Shown here in pieces: positions 21,180 through 30,758 of a stretch of DNA of 64,000 nt. The stretch is from Phymatolithon calcareum (taxonomy: Eukaryota; Rhodophyta; Florideophyceae; Hapalidiales): the NCBI GenBank assembly GCA_977006965.1, contig OZ345379.1, positions 806,001 to 870,000 on the forward strand, written 5' to 3'. How positions within the stretch are numbered: the stretch's first letter is position 1; each line of letters opens with the position of its first letter. Below the pieces are notes generated by a model. That model was not told the origin of the DNA. It saw only the letters and a list, made by a program, of their open reading frames with translations, and made no database searches. A program made the position numbers and the translations under genes.

Positions 21180-22184
21180 CTAAAATTTTCCCGCAGAGTA
21201 GTCCTCAAACGCCTTCCGTATTTGCTCCCTTGTATTCATAACGAACGGACCATGTTGCACTATGGGCTCTCCCAGTGGCTCTCCGGAAATCAGCACAAAC
21301 CTCGCCTCCTCACTACCCGATTTCACCACCACGTAGTCGCCGCCCATGCTCAAAAGTGCGCAAGTCCCATGCTCGCCCTCACTTTCCTTCGGCCCGATTT
21401 TCACGTTCCCTTGCAGAACGTAAATGAACGCGTTGTACGTCGGTGGGATATTTTCTTGAAAAACAGAATTCGGCTTCATGTTCACGTCCCAATACATGGA
21501 CGGAGTCGCCGTGAACACAGGGCTTTCCACACCGTAGCAGGTGCCGGCAATCACCTTGCAAGTGACATTGCCGTCCGGACTTACCGCGGTTGGAATATCA
21601 TCTGCGCGCAATTCTTGGTATTGCGGCTGTGTGTGCAAAAGCACATACAATTGGTTAGTTTCCTTGTGCACAGCTCAACAGAAAGCGGTAGCGGACTGAC
21701 TGCTTCTTACCTTGGTCATCTTCTGATTTGCCGCCAAATTCACCCAGAGCTGGAGCCCGACGTTGGATCCAGCAGTGCCCGGCATCTCGGAATGCACAAT
21801 GCCGCGACCTGCAGTCATCCACTGCACATCGCCGACTCCGATTGTGCCCTTGTGACCCTTGTTATCCTCGTGTTTGAACGAGCCCTCTAGCATGTACGTC
21901 ACAGTCTGCATGCCCCTGTGCGGATGATCTGGGAAGCCGGCCGGTTTGCCGACTGTGAACTCGTCGAGGAGCAGGAAAGGGTCGAAGTTTCGCACCTCCC
22001 AGCCGCCGATGCTTCTGCGCACACGCGCACCCACGCCCTCACTTTGCGGGGAGGCGAGAAACATTTTGGACACCTTTCGCGGCGTCGACATGGTGGCAAA
22101 TGTTCGATTTCTGCTGCGCGTTCTGAAGATGAACGTTGGAAGCGCAAGTCGAGGAGTTTGGAGGAACGGGAGGGAGTTGAGCAT
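21180..22184 (-). CDS. PIR: pirin, two exons
   Basis: Pirins are cupin-fold proteins that bind iron; known members act as a transcription cofactor or quercetinase-like enzyme. Exon 1 is 22184-21711 and exon 2 is 21626-21180, giving 306 residues. The 84-bp intron (21710-21627) starts GTAAGA and ends in CACACACAG. Removing it joins MTK to PQYQELRADDIP, the usual pirin order. The iron ligands are visible in DHPHRGMQTVTYMLEG and GRGIVHSEMP. I chose the ATG at 22184 because a TATA-like element (22218-22225) lies just upstream of it and downstream of the next ATG. This start gives a 31-residue basic leader before MSTPRKVSKMF, possibly for an organelle. Translation from the inner ATG at 22091 would give a 275-residue form, close to the human length. 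Confidence 0.93.
21627..21710 (-). other. pirin intron, 84 bp
   Basis: Donor AAG/GTAAGA and acceptor TTTTGCACACACAG/CCG, phase 0. An in-frame stop would follow within 12 codons if it were not removed, and the downstream frame has no better start. A weaker acceptor 46 bp earlier (TGCACAAG) would insert 15 residues absent from other pirins. Confidence 0.9.
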
Positions 22185-22600
22185 GCAGTACTGCACTACG
22201 TGGAGGACAAGCAGCAGCTTATATGTGCTAGAGGGGTGAATCAGCGGCGTTCGCATTGGCGAAGGGTGCGGCAGAGAGTAAGTTGCTTGCGCGCCCTTCG
22301 CAATGAAGTCATCAAAACGTAACTATTGATTTCGAAACAACACAAGCATTGTCCCAATTCTGCAAACTGGAACAGTGCCACCACAGAGAGTAAGAAACGT
22401 CAATTCCATAATTGTATATCTTATTGGCCCAAACAAACCAATCACAACTGCCAAACTGTTAATTACATATATACATTCACAATTACAAACACCGTCGAGC
22501 TCAATTACCCACATCCACGCACGGCGTCCCGCAAACATTCTCACACAAACCACCTCCCCCCCACCTCCCTTCCACCTCCCCATCCACCCGCTTCGCATCA
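22185..22600. promoter_or_regulatory. divergent promoter region of pirin and NCS2
   Basis: About 415 bp between start codons. For pirin, CATATAAG on the minus strand (22218-22225) is a TATA candidate about 35 bp upstream of the chosen start. The NCS2 side is strongly pyrimidine-rich just before the ATG (C-rich run at 22548-22590), and no TATA is obvious. Confidence 0.5.
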
Positions 22601-23686
22601 ATGCCATCAACCCCGACACCCTGCTCCCGCTGCGGGCAGCCCACAGCGCGCGTGCACATGCCGTCCGGCGCGCGCTGCCTCCCCTGTTTCTGCACCTATC
22701 TCGAGCGCACCTTCCGCACCGCGCTGAATCGCCTCGGCAGCAGCGGCGCCTCAGCCACTCTCTCCGTGGCCGTCTCCGGCGGCCCGTGCTCGACCGCGCT
22801 GGCCTTTCTGACACACCACTACATGGCCTCCCTGAAGCGGCCGCCGCACCGCCGCGCCCCGCCGCTGAACCTCATCCACGTCGCGCCGGCCGCGGACGCC
22901 GGCGCAGCGCTGGGTGCCGTGCGCGCGCTCGCCGCGCTGCTCCCCGACACGCGCATTGTACAAACCTCCCTCCCGGAGCGCGAGGAGCGGCTGCTGCGGC
23001 AGATGCGCGACGCGAGTGACGCGGCACTGCTGCGGCGTGTCGGCGTGCGCGACGCGGCACTGCGCGCCGCGGGCGGAGAGGAGGCGGTGCTGTTTGGCGT
23101 GTCGGCGACGCGCGCCGCGGCGCTCGTGCTGGAACAGATTGTCGTCGGGCGCGCGCCGGCTGGGAGGGAGGGGAAGGCGTTGGAGCCGCTGCGCGGCGTG
23201 CCGAGTCGGCTACTTGTGCGCTATGCGAGGATGAAGATGCCGGAGGGGACTTTCTTTAATGGGGCGATGAGATATGCGCCGATTTCGCAGGTTGTTGCGA
23301 GGTTTGTGGCCGCGGCGGACGGGGATAATCCTTCCGCGGTGCATAACGTCGTGCGCACTGCTGCGAAACTGGATGAGGTGCGCGGTGTGCCGTGTGGACT
23401 GTGTGGCGCGGCGGTTGGGGGGAGGTGCGGTGGGGGGGACGGGTGTGAGGGGGGAAATGGGTGTGGGGGGATCGGCAGGTTGTGCAGACCGTGCGAGGAG
23501 ATTGGACGACGGGCAGGCAGGGGGGAGGGGGATGCGGGGATGGCGGAACTGGTGGAGGTCAGAGTGGGGATCAGGGAGAGGGAGAGGATTAGGGCGGGGC
23601 AGAGGAGGGAGATTGAGGAGTTTATTTTGGGGGAGAGTGATGGGGAAGATGAGGGGTGTATTGAACTATCGGTATCGAGTTCATGA
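22601..23686 (+). CDS. NCS2: cytoplasmic tRNA 2-thiolation protein 2 (NCS2/CTU2)
   Basis: 361 residues. With NCS6/CTU1 this protein thiolates the wobble uridine U34 of tRNAs for Lys, Glu and Gln in the cytosol. The N-terminal zinc site is CSRCG at residues 8-12 paired with CLPC at 26-29, followed by the family-typical FCTYLERTFRTAL. The degenerate PP-loop SGGPCST follows at about 59-65. The second cysteine set is GLC near residue 268 and CRPC near 295-298. Between those halves lies a Gly-rich insert (GGRCGGGDGCEGG) encoded by long G runs. The coding strand is very GC-rich compared with neighbours and then G/A-rich toward the end. A single exon. Confidence 0.85.
   Translation: MPSTPTPCSRCGQPTARVHMPSGARCLPCFCTYLERTFRTALNRLGSSGASATLSVAVSGGPCSTALAFLTHHYMASLKRPPHRRAPPLNLIHVAPAADAGAALGAVRALAALLPDTRIVQTSLPEREERLLRQMRDASDAALLRRVGVRDAALRAAGGEEAVLFGVSATRAAALVLEQIVVGRAPAGREGKALEPLRGVPSRLLVRYARMKMPEGTFFNGAMRYAPISQVVARFVAAADGDNPSAVHNVVRTAAKLDEVRGVPCGLCGAAVGGRCGGGDGCEGGNGCGGIGRLCRPCEEIGRRAGRGEGDAGMAELVEVRVGIRERERIRAGQRREIEEFILGESDGEDEGCIELSVSSS
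23415..23470 (+). other. G-quadruplex-prone run inside NCS2
   Basis: At least five runs of three or more G (several of six or seven) occur within 56 bases on the coding strand, separated by short loops. They encode the Gly-rich insert between the two C-terminal CxxC halves. The propensity is read from sequence; folding is inferred. Confidence 0.7.
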
Positions 23687-23885
23687 TGCAGGTACAGTAC
23701 TGTAGTGCTTTGGGGGTGATAAATTTTGTGGTGGAGTAATTTACTGTACTGTAATTTTATGTCCTGAACGTGTGTGCTCGCTCTGAGTGCACTCGATTTT
23801 GCAATTGCACTCAATTGACGCAATCACACAGGAGCCATTCTGCGACCACAGAACGGACCTGCGACGCAACAGAGCTGCTGCAGCA

Positions 23886-24314
23886 ATGCCGGAAAACTTT
23901 CTAACGTACTGGATCCGCAAGGGGATGCAGACGCAGAAGGAGCAAGAGGAGTTTACACGCCAACGTTTGAACAAGGTATGTTTTGTCATTTTCTCACATC
24001 ATCTTACCCCAACCAACCAACCTTCGACTTGCCTCTGACCCCTCTCGCTGGCAATACATGCGCGCTGCACTGCCCGTGCGATTGCAAATGCAAATCATCA
24101 ACGCAACGCAACGCAGTCCATAGAAGGCTCGGTGGAACTGCGTAAGCGGTGGGACGAGCCGCTGCAGGCGGCGGGGTATTGGAACACGCTGCGAAACACG
24201 ATGCAAACCAAGGCGCGGCACGCAGAGGCGAAAGCCCAGCCCGTTTCGCACTACGAGGCAGCGATAGCCGACGTGAAGGCCGGTCGTGAGGACGCGCAAA
24301 ACGCCGACAAGTGA
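23886..24314 (+). CDS. small two-exon protein of unknown function, 95 residues
   Basis: Exon 1 is 23886-23975 (MPENFLTYWIRKGMQTQKEQ onward, 30 codons) and exon 2 is 24117-24314 (65 codons plus stop). The intron of 141 bp starts GTATGT, ends GCAACGCAG, is phase 0, and contains in-frame stops. The product is hydrophilic and helical, rich in Glu, Lys, Gln and Ala, with a possible coiled segment; there is no signal peptide or membrane helix. I recognise no family. Doubled TACTGTA sites lie at 23693-23704 and 23742-23753 upstream. The gene ends 85 bp from the convergent DUF493 gene. Coding support comes from clean splice sites and an uninterrupted joined frame. Confidence 0.65.
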
Positions 24315-24399
24315 TATCTGTGGTGCCCAACGGCGCTGTCCGTTCGACCATTCGACCGGAAGGCTGAGATGCAGTGAGGAGGTAGGACAAGCTAGAGTA

Positions 24400-24825
24400 T
24401 TAAAATTTAAACTTTACACGAGGATCTCTCGAAATAGCCGCATAAACAGAGTAAATCTGCGACCCTGTGTTGACAGGTGCAAGAAGTGTTATGCTGCGAT
24501 ACTTGCCGCGGTCCTTGTAGCTCGTCTTCAGGTTCTTCCTATCCGTGTGCAGAGCTTCTGCTACGGAGTCGACGATATCGTTCACAAAATCACCCTGTCG
24601 TTCACCTATCACCTTGAAGGTGAACACGCAGGGAAAGTCCACCAATTCGTCGAAAATTCTATTGCCCTCGCTGCCGCCACCGCCACCGCCGCTGCTGCCA
24701 AAGTTGTTCGGAAAACCACGGATCATTGTCGGCGTTGATAGCGCTCTCGTGCGCCGACGCGAGAGATGCTCGCAGGGACGCGACGAGAGACGCAGACCGG
24801 AGAAGACTGTGGTAAAGGCGAGCAT
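24400..24825 (-). CDS. DUF493 (YbeD/UPF0250) family protein, probably plastid
   Basis: 141 residues. Residues about 60-141 match the DUF493 fold: DFPCVFTFKVIGERQGDFV, then a helix, then YRSITLLAPVNTGSQIYSVY. Bacterial YbeD is a small ACT-like regulator-type protein of unclear function, and plants carry plastid-targeted versions. Here residues 1-35 are rich in Ser, Arg and Thr (RPCEHLSRRRTRALSTP), consistent with a transit peptide, followed by a Gly-rich linker. Biochemical role unknown. Convergent with the 95-residue gene. Confidence 0.85.
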   Translation of the reverse strand: MLAFTTVFSGLRLSSRPCEHLSRRRTRALSTPTMIRGFPNNFGSSGGGGGGSEGNRIFDELVDFPCVFTFKVIGERQGDFVNDIVDSVAEALHTDRKNLKTSYKDRGKYRSITLLAPVNTGSQIYSVYAAISRDPRVKFKF

Positions 24826-26417
24826 GATGCGGGACGTGGAAGGAGCTGCAGTGAAGCCAGAGTGTGCGGGTTAGGAGGGTTACCTGTCCGAAATTGAGAG
24901 GAAGATTTTTTGAGATGTGCGTGCTCTTGCGCAGCAGTCCAATTTTTAAGCTATTTCAGGTCCGAACGGCCCCGTCTCAACGATCATCGGAGGACAGTTC
25001 AATATACGCGAAAAAGCCGCAACTGCAGTTGATTTGGAATGGGTGTCGGGGGACGTTGTATTGGATTCCTCAGTATCTCAACTTCGCTCTACTTTTCTGT
25101 GATAGAGCAAAGGTAGATACAATGCTTCAGGCATGGGCTTTCAGCGCAAAGCGTTTCACACCAACTTGCTTGTAATGATATTGAGAGTTGATAGAGCATA
25201 GAGGGATGCATTGCATTGCATACTGACAGTGGCCGCTAAGCGATTTTGGCACATCCTTTCACCTAAAACAATTTATTCATCCTCGAGAAACAAAATGATC
25301 TCGGAGCCACAATTAGCCCAGCCGTCCGCTCGGGATGGACAGTCGACGACAGACATGAACTATGCGCCACGGCTTGAAGGGAGAATACTAGGAATGCAAA
25401 GTCTCATTGGACTGCGCACGCCCGTGTAGTTGAACAATTCCCCCTACCTGATATAAAAGTCTCTAATCACTCCGACAATGTTGTTGCACTTTGCACATAT
25501 CCATGCCCTATAATGTTACAATCGGTGAGCGTTCGCCGACAGTTTTAGACCAATATGCACGGCCTTCCCATCACACGCTCCGTAGAATAGTGCCGATACC
25601 AAACAGACTACCGCGACGTTTTACGAGGTGCGATGCGCACACGCGCGTGGTGCGTGTCATGAGTACGCGACCGCGCCAGGTTGCGCGGTGAGATACGCAC
25701 ACGCGCATGATGTGACGCTTAGTCCAGCTGCAGCAAGCATTCGCATCAGGAGCAGGAGCATATGAAAAAAGGCCCAAGTAGAGACGAAAAAAGCTCAGAC
25801 AGACAGGCACGCATGTGTCTGTGGAGAAGAATAAGTCTGGTGTTTCCCAGGATGCACTACTGTACTGTACCCCATATAGGAAAAGCCCTCGCACGCGAAA
25901 CCAATTCCTTGAACTTCAAGGCTATGTTTTCGCACCCTAGGGAACGTTTAATGTTCCTGCCTGCCACTTCATGCACCATAATTATGCCCAATTGTCCTGG
26001 AATGCTCTCTCTAGAGAGAGCATTCCAGAACAATTGGAGTCTGGGGCGGAGATCGGGTCACGACCCGCCGCTTTACCCGTACCATGGAAACATATCATAT
26101 CTTCATTCAGAACATCTGACACAAGTCTGAATCCGAACCGTGCCAGACATGAATTAGTCGCACAAATGCCCACGGTCCACGCTTCGGAGAAAGGGGCCTG
26201 TCATCGGACCAATTTTGGCTGATGAGCTGGCCAGCGAATCGGATTCATTTGCTTGTCATACCTGTTTGATCTCTTTTTCCCAAAAAGCGGGATCAATTGA
26301 TTCGATAGCTTATGCTTTCGGAGCACTGACTGCATCGTGAGGAAGTAGACGCCCCCTTGCATCGCCCTCTTCTCCAACACTGCGAATTTCATATCCCTTT
26401 TAAATACAGGCTTCGAA
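24826..26417. other. 1.6-kb intergenic region upstream of ArgD
   Basis: No gene is recognised. It contains a 50-bp palindrome at 25988-26037, a pair of short direct repeats with GCACACGCGC cores at about 25635 and 25698, and overlapping TACTGTA sites at 25858-25869. Open frames on either strand are short and unlike proteins. Confidence 0.55.
25988..26037. repeat. 50-bp palindrome, no loop
   Basis: Two 25-bp arms (25988-26012 and 26013-26037) are reverse complements with one mismatch. The centre is CTCTCTAGAGAG. It is long enough to extrude or to give a hairpin transcript. No coding frame or target duplication explains it. Confidence 0.9.
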
Positions 26418-27788
26418 ATGATCGCCTTCGGCTTGGGGACGGCGCTGCCGCTATATTCCCTGCACACAGCCACCACTCAGCATATACTGAGTACCTCCGT
26501 TCCCCGCGCGCCAGTGCGCCAACGGAGCGTGGTGCGCGCCATCGCAGAAGCCGACACAAAGTCTCGCACAGCCTCCGAAGCCGCCGCGTTCGATGACGTG
26601 GTGATGCGAACCTACGGCCGCTATCCGATCGTCATGGACCGTGGCTCCGGCAGCACGTTATGGGATGTGGAAGGTGTGGAATATCTCGACTGTGTTGCCG
26701 GAATAGCCACATGCACACTCGGACATGCACACAAAGGGCTGCAGACCGCTGTATCGGAGCAGTTAGGAAAGCTAACGCATGTATCAAACCTGTACTACAT
26801 TCGCGAGCAGGGCCAACTGGCCTCATGGTTGGTTGCCAACTCGCCGGCAGATAAGGTTTTTTTCTGCAACTCAGGCGGAGAGGCTAATGAGGCCGCCATC
26901 AAACTCGTCCGTCGATACTGGCACACCAACCATCCCGGACGGGCTGATGATACGCCTGTGATTATATGTGCTAATAGCGCTTTTCATGGACGAACGTTGG
27001 CGACTATCACCGCGACGGGTCAGGCGAAGTATCAAAAGGGATTCTGGCCGCTTGTTCAGGGCTTTTCACACTGCGATTATAATGACGCTGCGTCGCTGCG
27101 AAAGGCCGTTGAGGACGCTGGGGATAGGTTTGCAGGTATTATGCTTGAAGCAATGCAGGGTGAAGGCGGTGTGAATCCTGGCGACCCGGAGTTCTTCGCG
27201 GTTGCGCGTACGCTGTGCGATGAGAAGGACGCACTACTGGTTTGTGATGAGGTTCAGGTAGGTGTAGGACGAACAGGAAAGTTGTGGGGTTTTGAAAATG
27301 TTGGCATTGAACCTGACATCTTCACAGTTGCAAAGGGCCTCGCGGGTGGTATTCCCATTGGTGTAATGGCGTGTAAGAGTTCCTGCGACCTATTTGGACC
27401 CGGTGACCATGCGTCAACGTTCGGCGGTAATCTAATCGCGAGCGCTGCGGGACGAGTCGTGGCGAACGAACTGGATTCAGGATTATTGGAAAATGTTAAG
27501 ATTAGGGGCGCTCAATTGGGAGCTCGGTTGGATGCTATTGTGCGTCGATATCCTGGTGTCGTTCAGGAGGCCCGGGGATGGGGATTGATTCGTGGCGTGG
27601 AGATTGCGAAGGAGGCTGGATTCGATTCACCGCGGCTCGTGCAAGAGTGTATTAATAGGGGATTGCTGCTTGTTCCTGCGGGAAGTAGTGTGGTGCGGTT
27701 TGTACCGGCCTTGGTGATCACTGAGCAAGAGATTGACAGGGCTGCGGATATCTTTGAGAGTGCAGTCGAAGCCGTGGCAGGTGCTTGA
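26418..27788 (+). CDS. ARGD: acetylornithine aminotransferase, plastid type
   Basis: 456 residues. The enzyme transfers an amino group from glutamate to N-acetylglutamate semialdehyde, giving N-acetylornithine in arginine synthesis, with pyridoxal phosphate. Motifs: FFCNSGGEANEAAIKL (residues 148-163), the PLP-nitrogen aspartate in LLVCDEVQVGVGRTGK (D277), and the Schiff-base lysine in TVAKGLAGGIPIG (K306). Residues 1-45 (Ser/Thr/Arg-rich, VPRAPVRQRSVVRA) look like a transit peptide. Single exon. The gene is convergent with ribose-5-phosphate isomerase, 229 bp apart. Another arginine-pathway gene, argininosuccinate lyase, lies 29 kb downstream on the same strand. Confidence 0.95.
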   Translation: MIAFGLGTALPLYSLHTATTQHILSTSVPRAPVRQRSVVRAIAEADTKSRTASEAAAFDDVVMRTYGRYPIVMDRGSGSTLWDVEGVEYLDCVAGIATCTLGHAHKGLQTAVSEQLGKLTHVSNLYYIREQGQLASWLVANSPADKVFFCNSGGEANEAAIKLVRRYWHTNHPGRADDTPVIICANSAFHGRTLATITATGQAKYQKGFWPLVQGFSHCDYNDAASLRKAVEDAGDRFAGIMLEAMQGEGGVNPGDPEFFAVARTLCDEKDALLVCDEVQVGVGRTGKLWGFENVGIEPDIFTVAKGLAGGIPIGVMACKSSCDLFGPGDHASTFGGNLIASAAGRVVANELDSGLLENVKIRGAQLGARLDAIVRRYPGVVQEARGWGLIRGVEIAKEAGFDSPRLVQECINRGLLLVPAGSSVVRFVPALVITEQEIDRAADIFESAVEAVAGA

Positions 27789-28017
27789 CTTTCATGCATA
27801 CGTAGTTTTTTAAATGATGGAAGGGATCGGCGGATTTTGACAGCGGTCGATGTCCGGATAAACCCGTTTGACGAAAACGTGGAAGAAGATAAGATTGAGA
27901 TGCAAAACAGACTGAGGAAGAATTTTTAATCGGTGCTTGCGCAAAAGGATCGAGCACAGTCCGCAATATGTGTCATGCTGAATACGTCATAGTGAACATG
28001 AATTGTTTATCACAAGC

Positions 28018-28893
28018 TCAGACGGCAACTTTTGCGCTGTCAGGGGTTTTCACCTCGATACCGTCCTTGCTGGCAATGATAACCGCAGTAGACATACCGA
28101 GGAATAATCCATGTTCGACAACGCCAACAAGCGAGGAGAACTCCTCCGCGGCCTTTGCAGGATCCTTAATCGGGTCCTTGAAGTACAAATCCACAATGTA
28201 GTTATCATTATCTGTGACATACGGTTTGTCGTCCTCCATTCTGAGTTTTGCCTCGCACCCCTTGACTGATTCAAGCGCATTCAGTCGCTTCAGGTTAAAT
28301 TCCCAACAGAAGGGTGTCACCTCCACAGGCATAGCGCCTGAAATACCAAGCCCGGAAACAAGCTTACTATCATCGACAATGACAATGAATTGCTTCGCCT
28401 GCATCTCAACCATCTTCTCACGTAACAAAGCTCCGCCGCGTCCCTTGACGAGGTTAAGGTCTGGGTCGACTTCGTCGGCGCCGTCGATGGCGACATCGAG
28501 TGTCGGATGTGTATCCAGTGATACGAGCGGGATTGACAGTGATTCCGCTTGCTCGCGCGTTCGCACAGATGTCGGAATTGCGACGATGTCTTTCAATGCG
28601 CCGCTAGCAAGTTTCTCGCCAAGCCGTTCCACGGCAAAATACGCAGTTGAGCCAGTGCCGAGTCCGACCACCATTCCGCTGCGGACGTAATCGTCGACCG
28701 CCTTATATCCTGTCATCTTTTTCAATTCATCTGCAGACGCCATGCGAACATTACTAATGCGTCGGTGACTGCGCACAACGCAACGCGCTGATTGTAACCT
28801 TGCACCACCAGCCAACAGGCCACAAGCCCCGCCGACCGGGATGAAACCGGATCGCCGCCCTTGCTGCATTATTAGTTCGTTTTGAAACGCCAA
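28018..28893 (-). CDS. RPIA: ribose-5-phosphate isomerase A
   Basis: 291 residues. It interconverts ribose 5-phosphate and ribulose 5-phosphate in the Calvin cycle and pentose phosphate pathway. Family motifs are GLGTGSTAYFAV (77-88), DVAIDGADEVDPDLNLVKG and RGGALLREKMV, with the catalytic Asp and Glu/Lys in those blocks. The mature-like start is MASADELKKMTGYKAVDDYV at residue 51. The preceding 50 residues are Arg- and Gly-rich and probably route the enzyme to the plastid. Single exon; the stop lies 229 bp from the convergent ArgD gene. A translation start at residue 51 would give a cytosolic form. Confidence 0.95.
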   Translation of the reverse strand: MAFQNELIMQQGRRSGFIPVGGACGLLAGGARLQSARCVVRSHRRISNVRMASADELKKMTGYKAVDDYVRSGMVVGLGTGSTAYFAVERLGEKLASGALKDIVAIPTSVRTREQAESLSIPLVSLDTHPTLDVAIDGADEVDPDLNLVKGRGGALLREKMVEMQAKQFIVIVDDSKLVSGLGISGAMPVEVTPFCWEFNLKRLNALESVKGCEAKLRMEDDKPYVTDNDNYIVDLYFKDPIKDPAKAAEEFSSLVGVVEHGLFLGMSTAVIIASKDGIEVKTPDSAKVAV

Positions 28894-29309
28894 TAAACTC
28901 TACTGCTACTGCTGCAAGTAATGCAGTACTCAAGAAAGAAAATTGTAGTGATGCAGCCCCCAAAGTGCACCTGGGAGAGATTGACGGCCAGAGTTGCGCG
29001 GCCGCACAATCGACCATCGAATTCCTCTCCCTGAAGTCATGATGCACAAGCGATCTGAATCGCGCATTGCCCAATCATTCCCCAAAGTTAGACACGTGGG
29101 CCAGTGGCAACGGTTGCGAGCAGTCTTATTGTGACACTTGTCCGATCCGTCGGATCAGTGATGCACGTATGATAGGTGCACCCTCGTGTGTCTCGACCCC
29201 ATCTGCCTCATTGTTGCTGCCCTGGGTGGCCTTCTCTGCAGGCGTCGCAACAATTCTATTTCGTCTGGAGTAGCCGGCCTCGTAACGCCGCCAGACTCGT
29301 GCGCGAGAG
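28894..29309. promoter_or_regulatory. divergent promoter region between ribose-5-phosphate isomerase and the MPN gene
   Basis: 416 bp between start codons. No TATA box or TACTGTA site is evident. A GTTGAGC/CTACTGC-type microrepeat (CTACTGCTACTGC) lies at about 28910. The MPN side turns CG-rich just before its ATG. Confidence 0.4.
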
Positions 29310-30758
29310 ATGAATCGCGGCGCATCCAGCGTCGCGGACGCGGCAAACGCGGCGGCGGTAACAGCCGCGGCGAACGGAAACGACGCCGGTGTGGCAGGCG
29401 AAGAATCCGGGCTGCGTCGCTCGTCAAGGGTGCGTCGTCCGGTCCAGCCACCCTTCGGTCCGGGGATTTTTGGCGGCGGTTCATCTACGCGCTCGAAAGT
29501 TACTCTGGCGGAGTCTTCGGAAGAGGATGCTGAAGAATCGCATCTGGATCAGGTGTCTCTTGGTGATGGCGGCACGCTGCGTATGTTCATCCATCCCTGT
29601 GCAGCGGCCCTCATGCAGTTTCACGCACATCTGGCTCGTACAGAAGTGATCGGTTATCTTGGCGGTTTCGCACGCGATGACGGGACTGTGCATGTCCTTG
29701 AGGCATTCCCTGCTATTTGCGTTGCCGGAAACGTTCTTTCGAGAACCGGGCGCAGCGCTTACCGTGAGGTAGAGATGGATCCTGCGAGCGACGTGGAGGT
29801 TCGTGGACGGATTGTTGGAAAGGGACTGAATGTCGTTGGTTGGTATCACTCCCATCCCGATGCTTCCTTCACTGTCGAACCGAGCCACGTTGACATTGAA
29901 AACCAATTCAACTATCAGCAGTATATCTTTAAAGGTGTCCCCTTCGTCGCAGCTATTCTTGCGCCGTATAATGAAGATCTGCCGGACTACCGTGGTGACA
30001 TGGCCGCGTTCTATGTGGGTGATGGAAACCCACTGCGGGTGCCATATTCCGTTGAATATGGTCATGTGCAAGGGGAGGAGCGTAGTGAGTACCGGAGACA
30101 TTTGCGGGCAAAGGTGGTCCCAGATGAAGCGCTGGAGGCAGAAGCGGTGAATCTTATCATGTTTTATTCGAAGTTTAGACAGAGAGTGCATCTCTCCCGA
30201 GAATGGAGGCCCGGCGTGACATTCTTGGAGAAACTGAGGGCGTGCTTGCAGGCGCTCCTACCGAAGATTCCCGTTCCCGGAGAAAGGGTGACTGGGAATA
30301 AGAAACAAGCAGTCAAGAGCGGGAACAAGGATGGAATGCGGGTTGAAAACGTAAATGGTGTGGCACAGAATAGCAATGCTGCTCGGGCGAAGGCTGAGAA
30401 CGGCAGCTCTGAAGAAATTGCGGCTTTGACCGCGAATGCATCGATTGTTGAGAACGGCACCTCTGATGAAGTCAAGCCTATTTCTGCGTCCGCACCGACT
30501 ACAACCGAGAAGACTGAGAATGCCGACGGCGCCAAGGAGAATGATGATTCTAAAGCTGAATTTGAAGACAACTGGGTTGTGAATATGGGCCCAGTAAGTG
30601 TAGACGAAGCACGAGTTGCAAATGAGCAACTTGCCCTGCTTTTTTCCGGTCTTCTTAAGATGGCGGATGACGCATGGGAGAAGCCCCCGGAAAGGAAGAA
30701 GGGTAAGGGTAAGGGAAAAGGAGCGGGGACTAAGAGGAAGCGACGCAAACGCAACTGA
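29310..30758 (+). CDS. JAMM/MPN-domain protein, MYSM1/MPND-like
   Basis: 482 residues. MPN+ proteins of this group are zinc-dependent isopeptidases or readers; human MYSM1 removes ubiquitin from histone H2A. The domain spans about 90-250: E112 in TEVIGYLGG, then GWYHSHPD (H180, H182) and PSHVDIENQ (S192, D195). All four metal-binding positions are present, but the gap between the second His and the Ser is nine residues where the JAMM consensus has seven. The N-terminus has RRSSRVRRPVQPP, a basic segment that may bind nucleic acid. The C-terminal third is acidic and low in complexity and ends in a lysine-rich tail (KGKGKGAGTKRKRRKRN), a likely nuclear signal. There are no SANT or SWIRM domains. 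Confidence 0.85.
   Translation: MNRGASSVADAANAAAVTAAANGNDAGVAGEESGLRRSSRVRRPVQPPFGPGIFGGGSSTRSKVTLAESSEEDAEESHLDQVSLGDGGTLRMFIHPCAAALMQFHAHLARTEVIGYLGGFARDDGTVHVLEAFPAICVAGNVLSRTGRSAYREVEMDPASDVEVRGRIVGKGLNVVGWYHSHPDASFTVEPSHVDIENQFNYQQYIFKGVPFVAAILAPYNEDLPDYRGDMAAFYVGDGNPLRVPYSVEYGHVQGEERSEYRRHLRAKVVPDEALEAEAVNLIMFYSKFRQRVHLSREWRPGVTFLEKLRACLQALLPKIPVPGERVTGNKKQAVKSGNKDGMRVENVNGVAQNSNAARAKAENGSSEEIAALTANASIVENGTSDEVKPISASAPTTTEKTENADGAKENDDSKAEFEDNWVVNMGPVSVDEARVANEQLALLFSGLLKMADDAWEKPPERKKGKGKGKGAGTKRKRRKRN

Noticed and set aside
22375-23823. Several long frames overlapping NCS2 on both strands
   Set aside because: They result from extreme base composition; only the frame at 22601 has family motifs.
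28214-28690. 158-codon frame antisense to ribose-5-phosphate isomerase
   Set aside because: The opposite strand encodes a complete, motif-supported enzyme.
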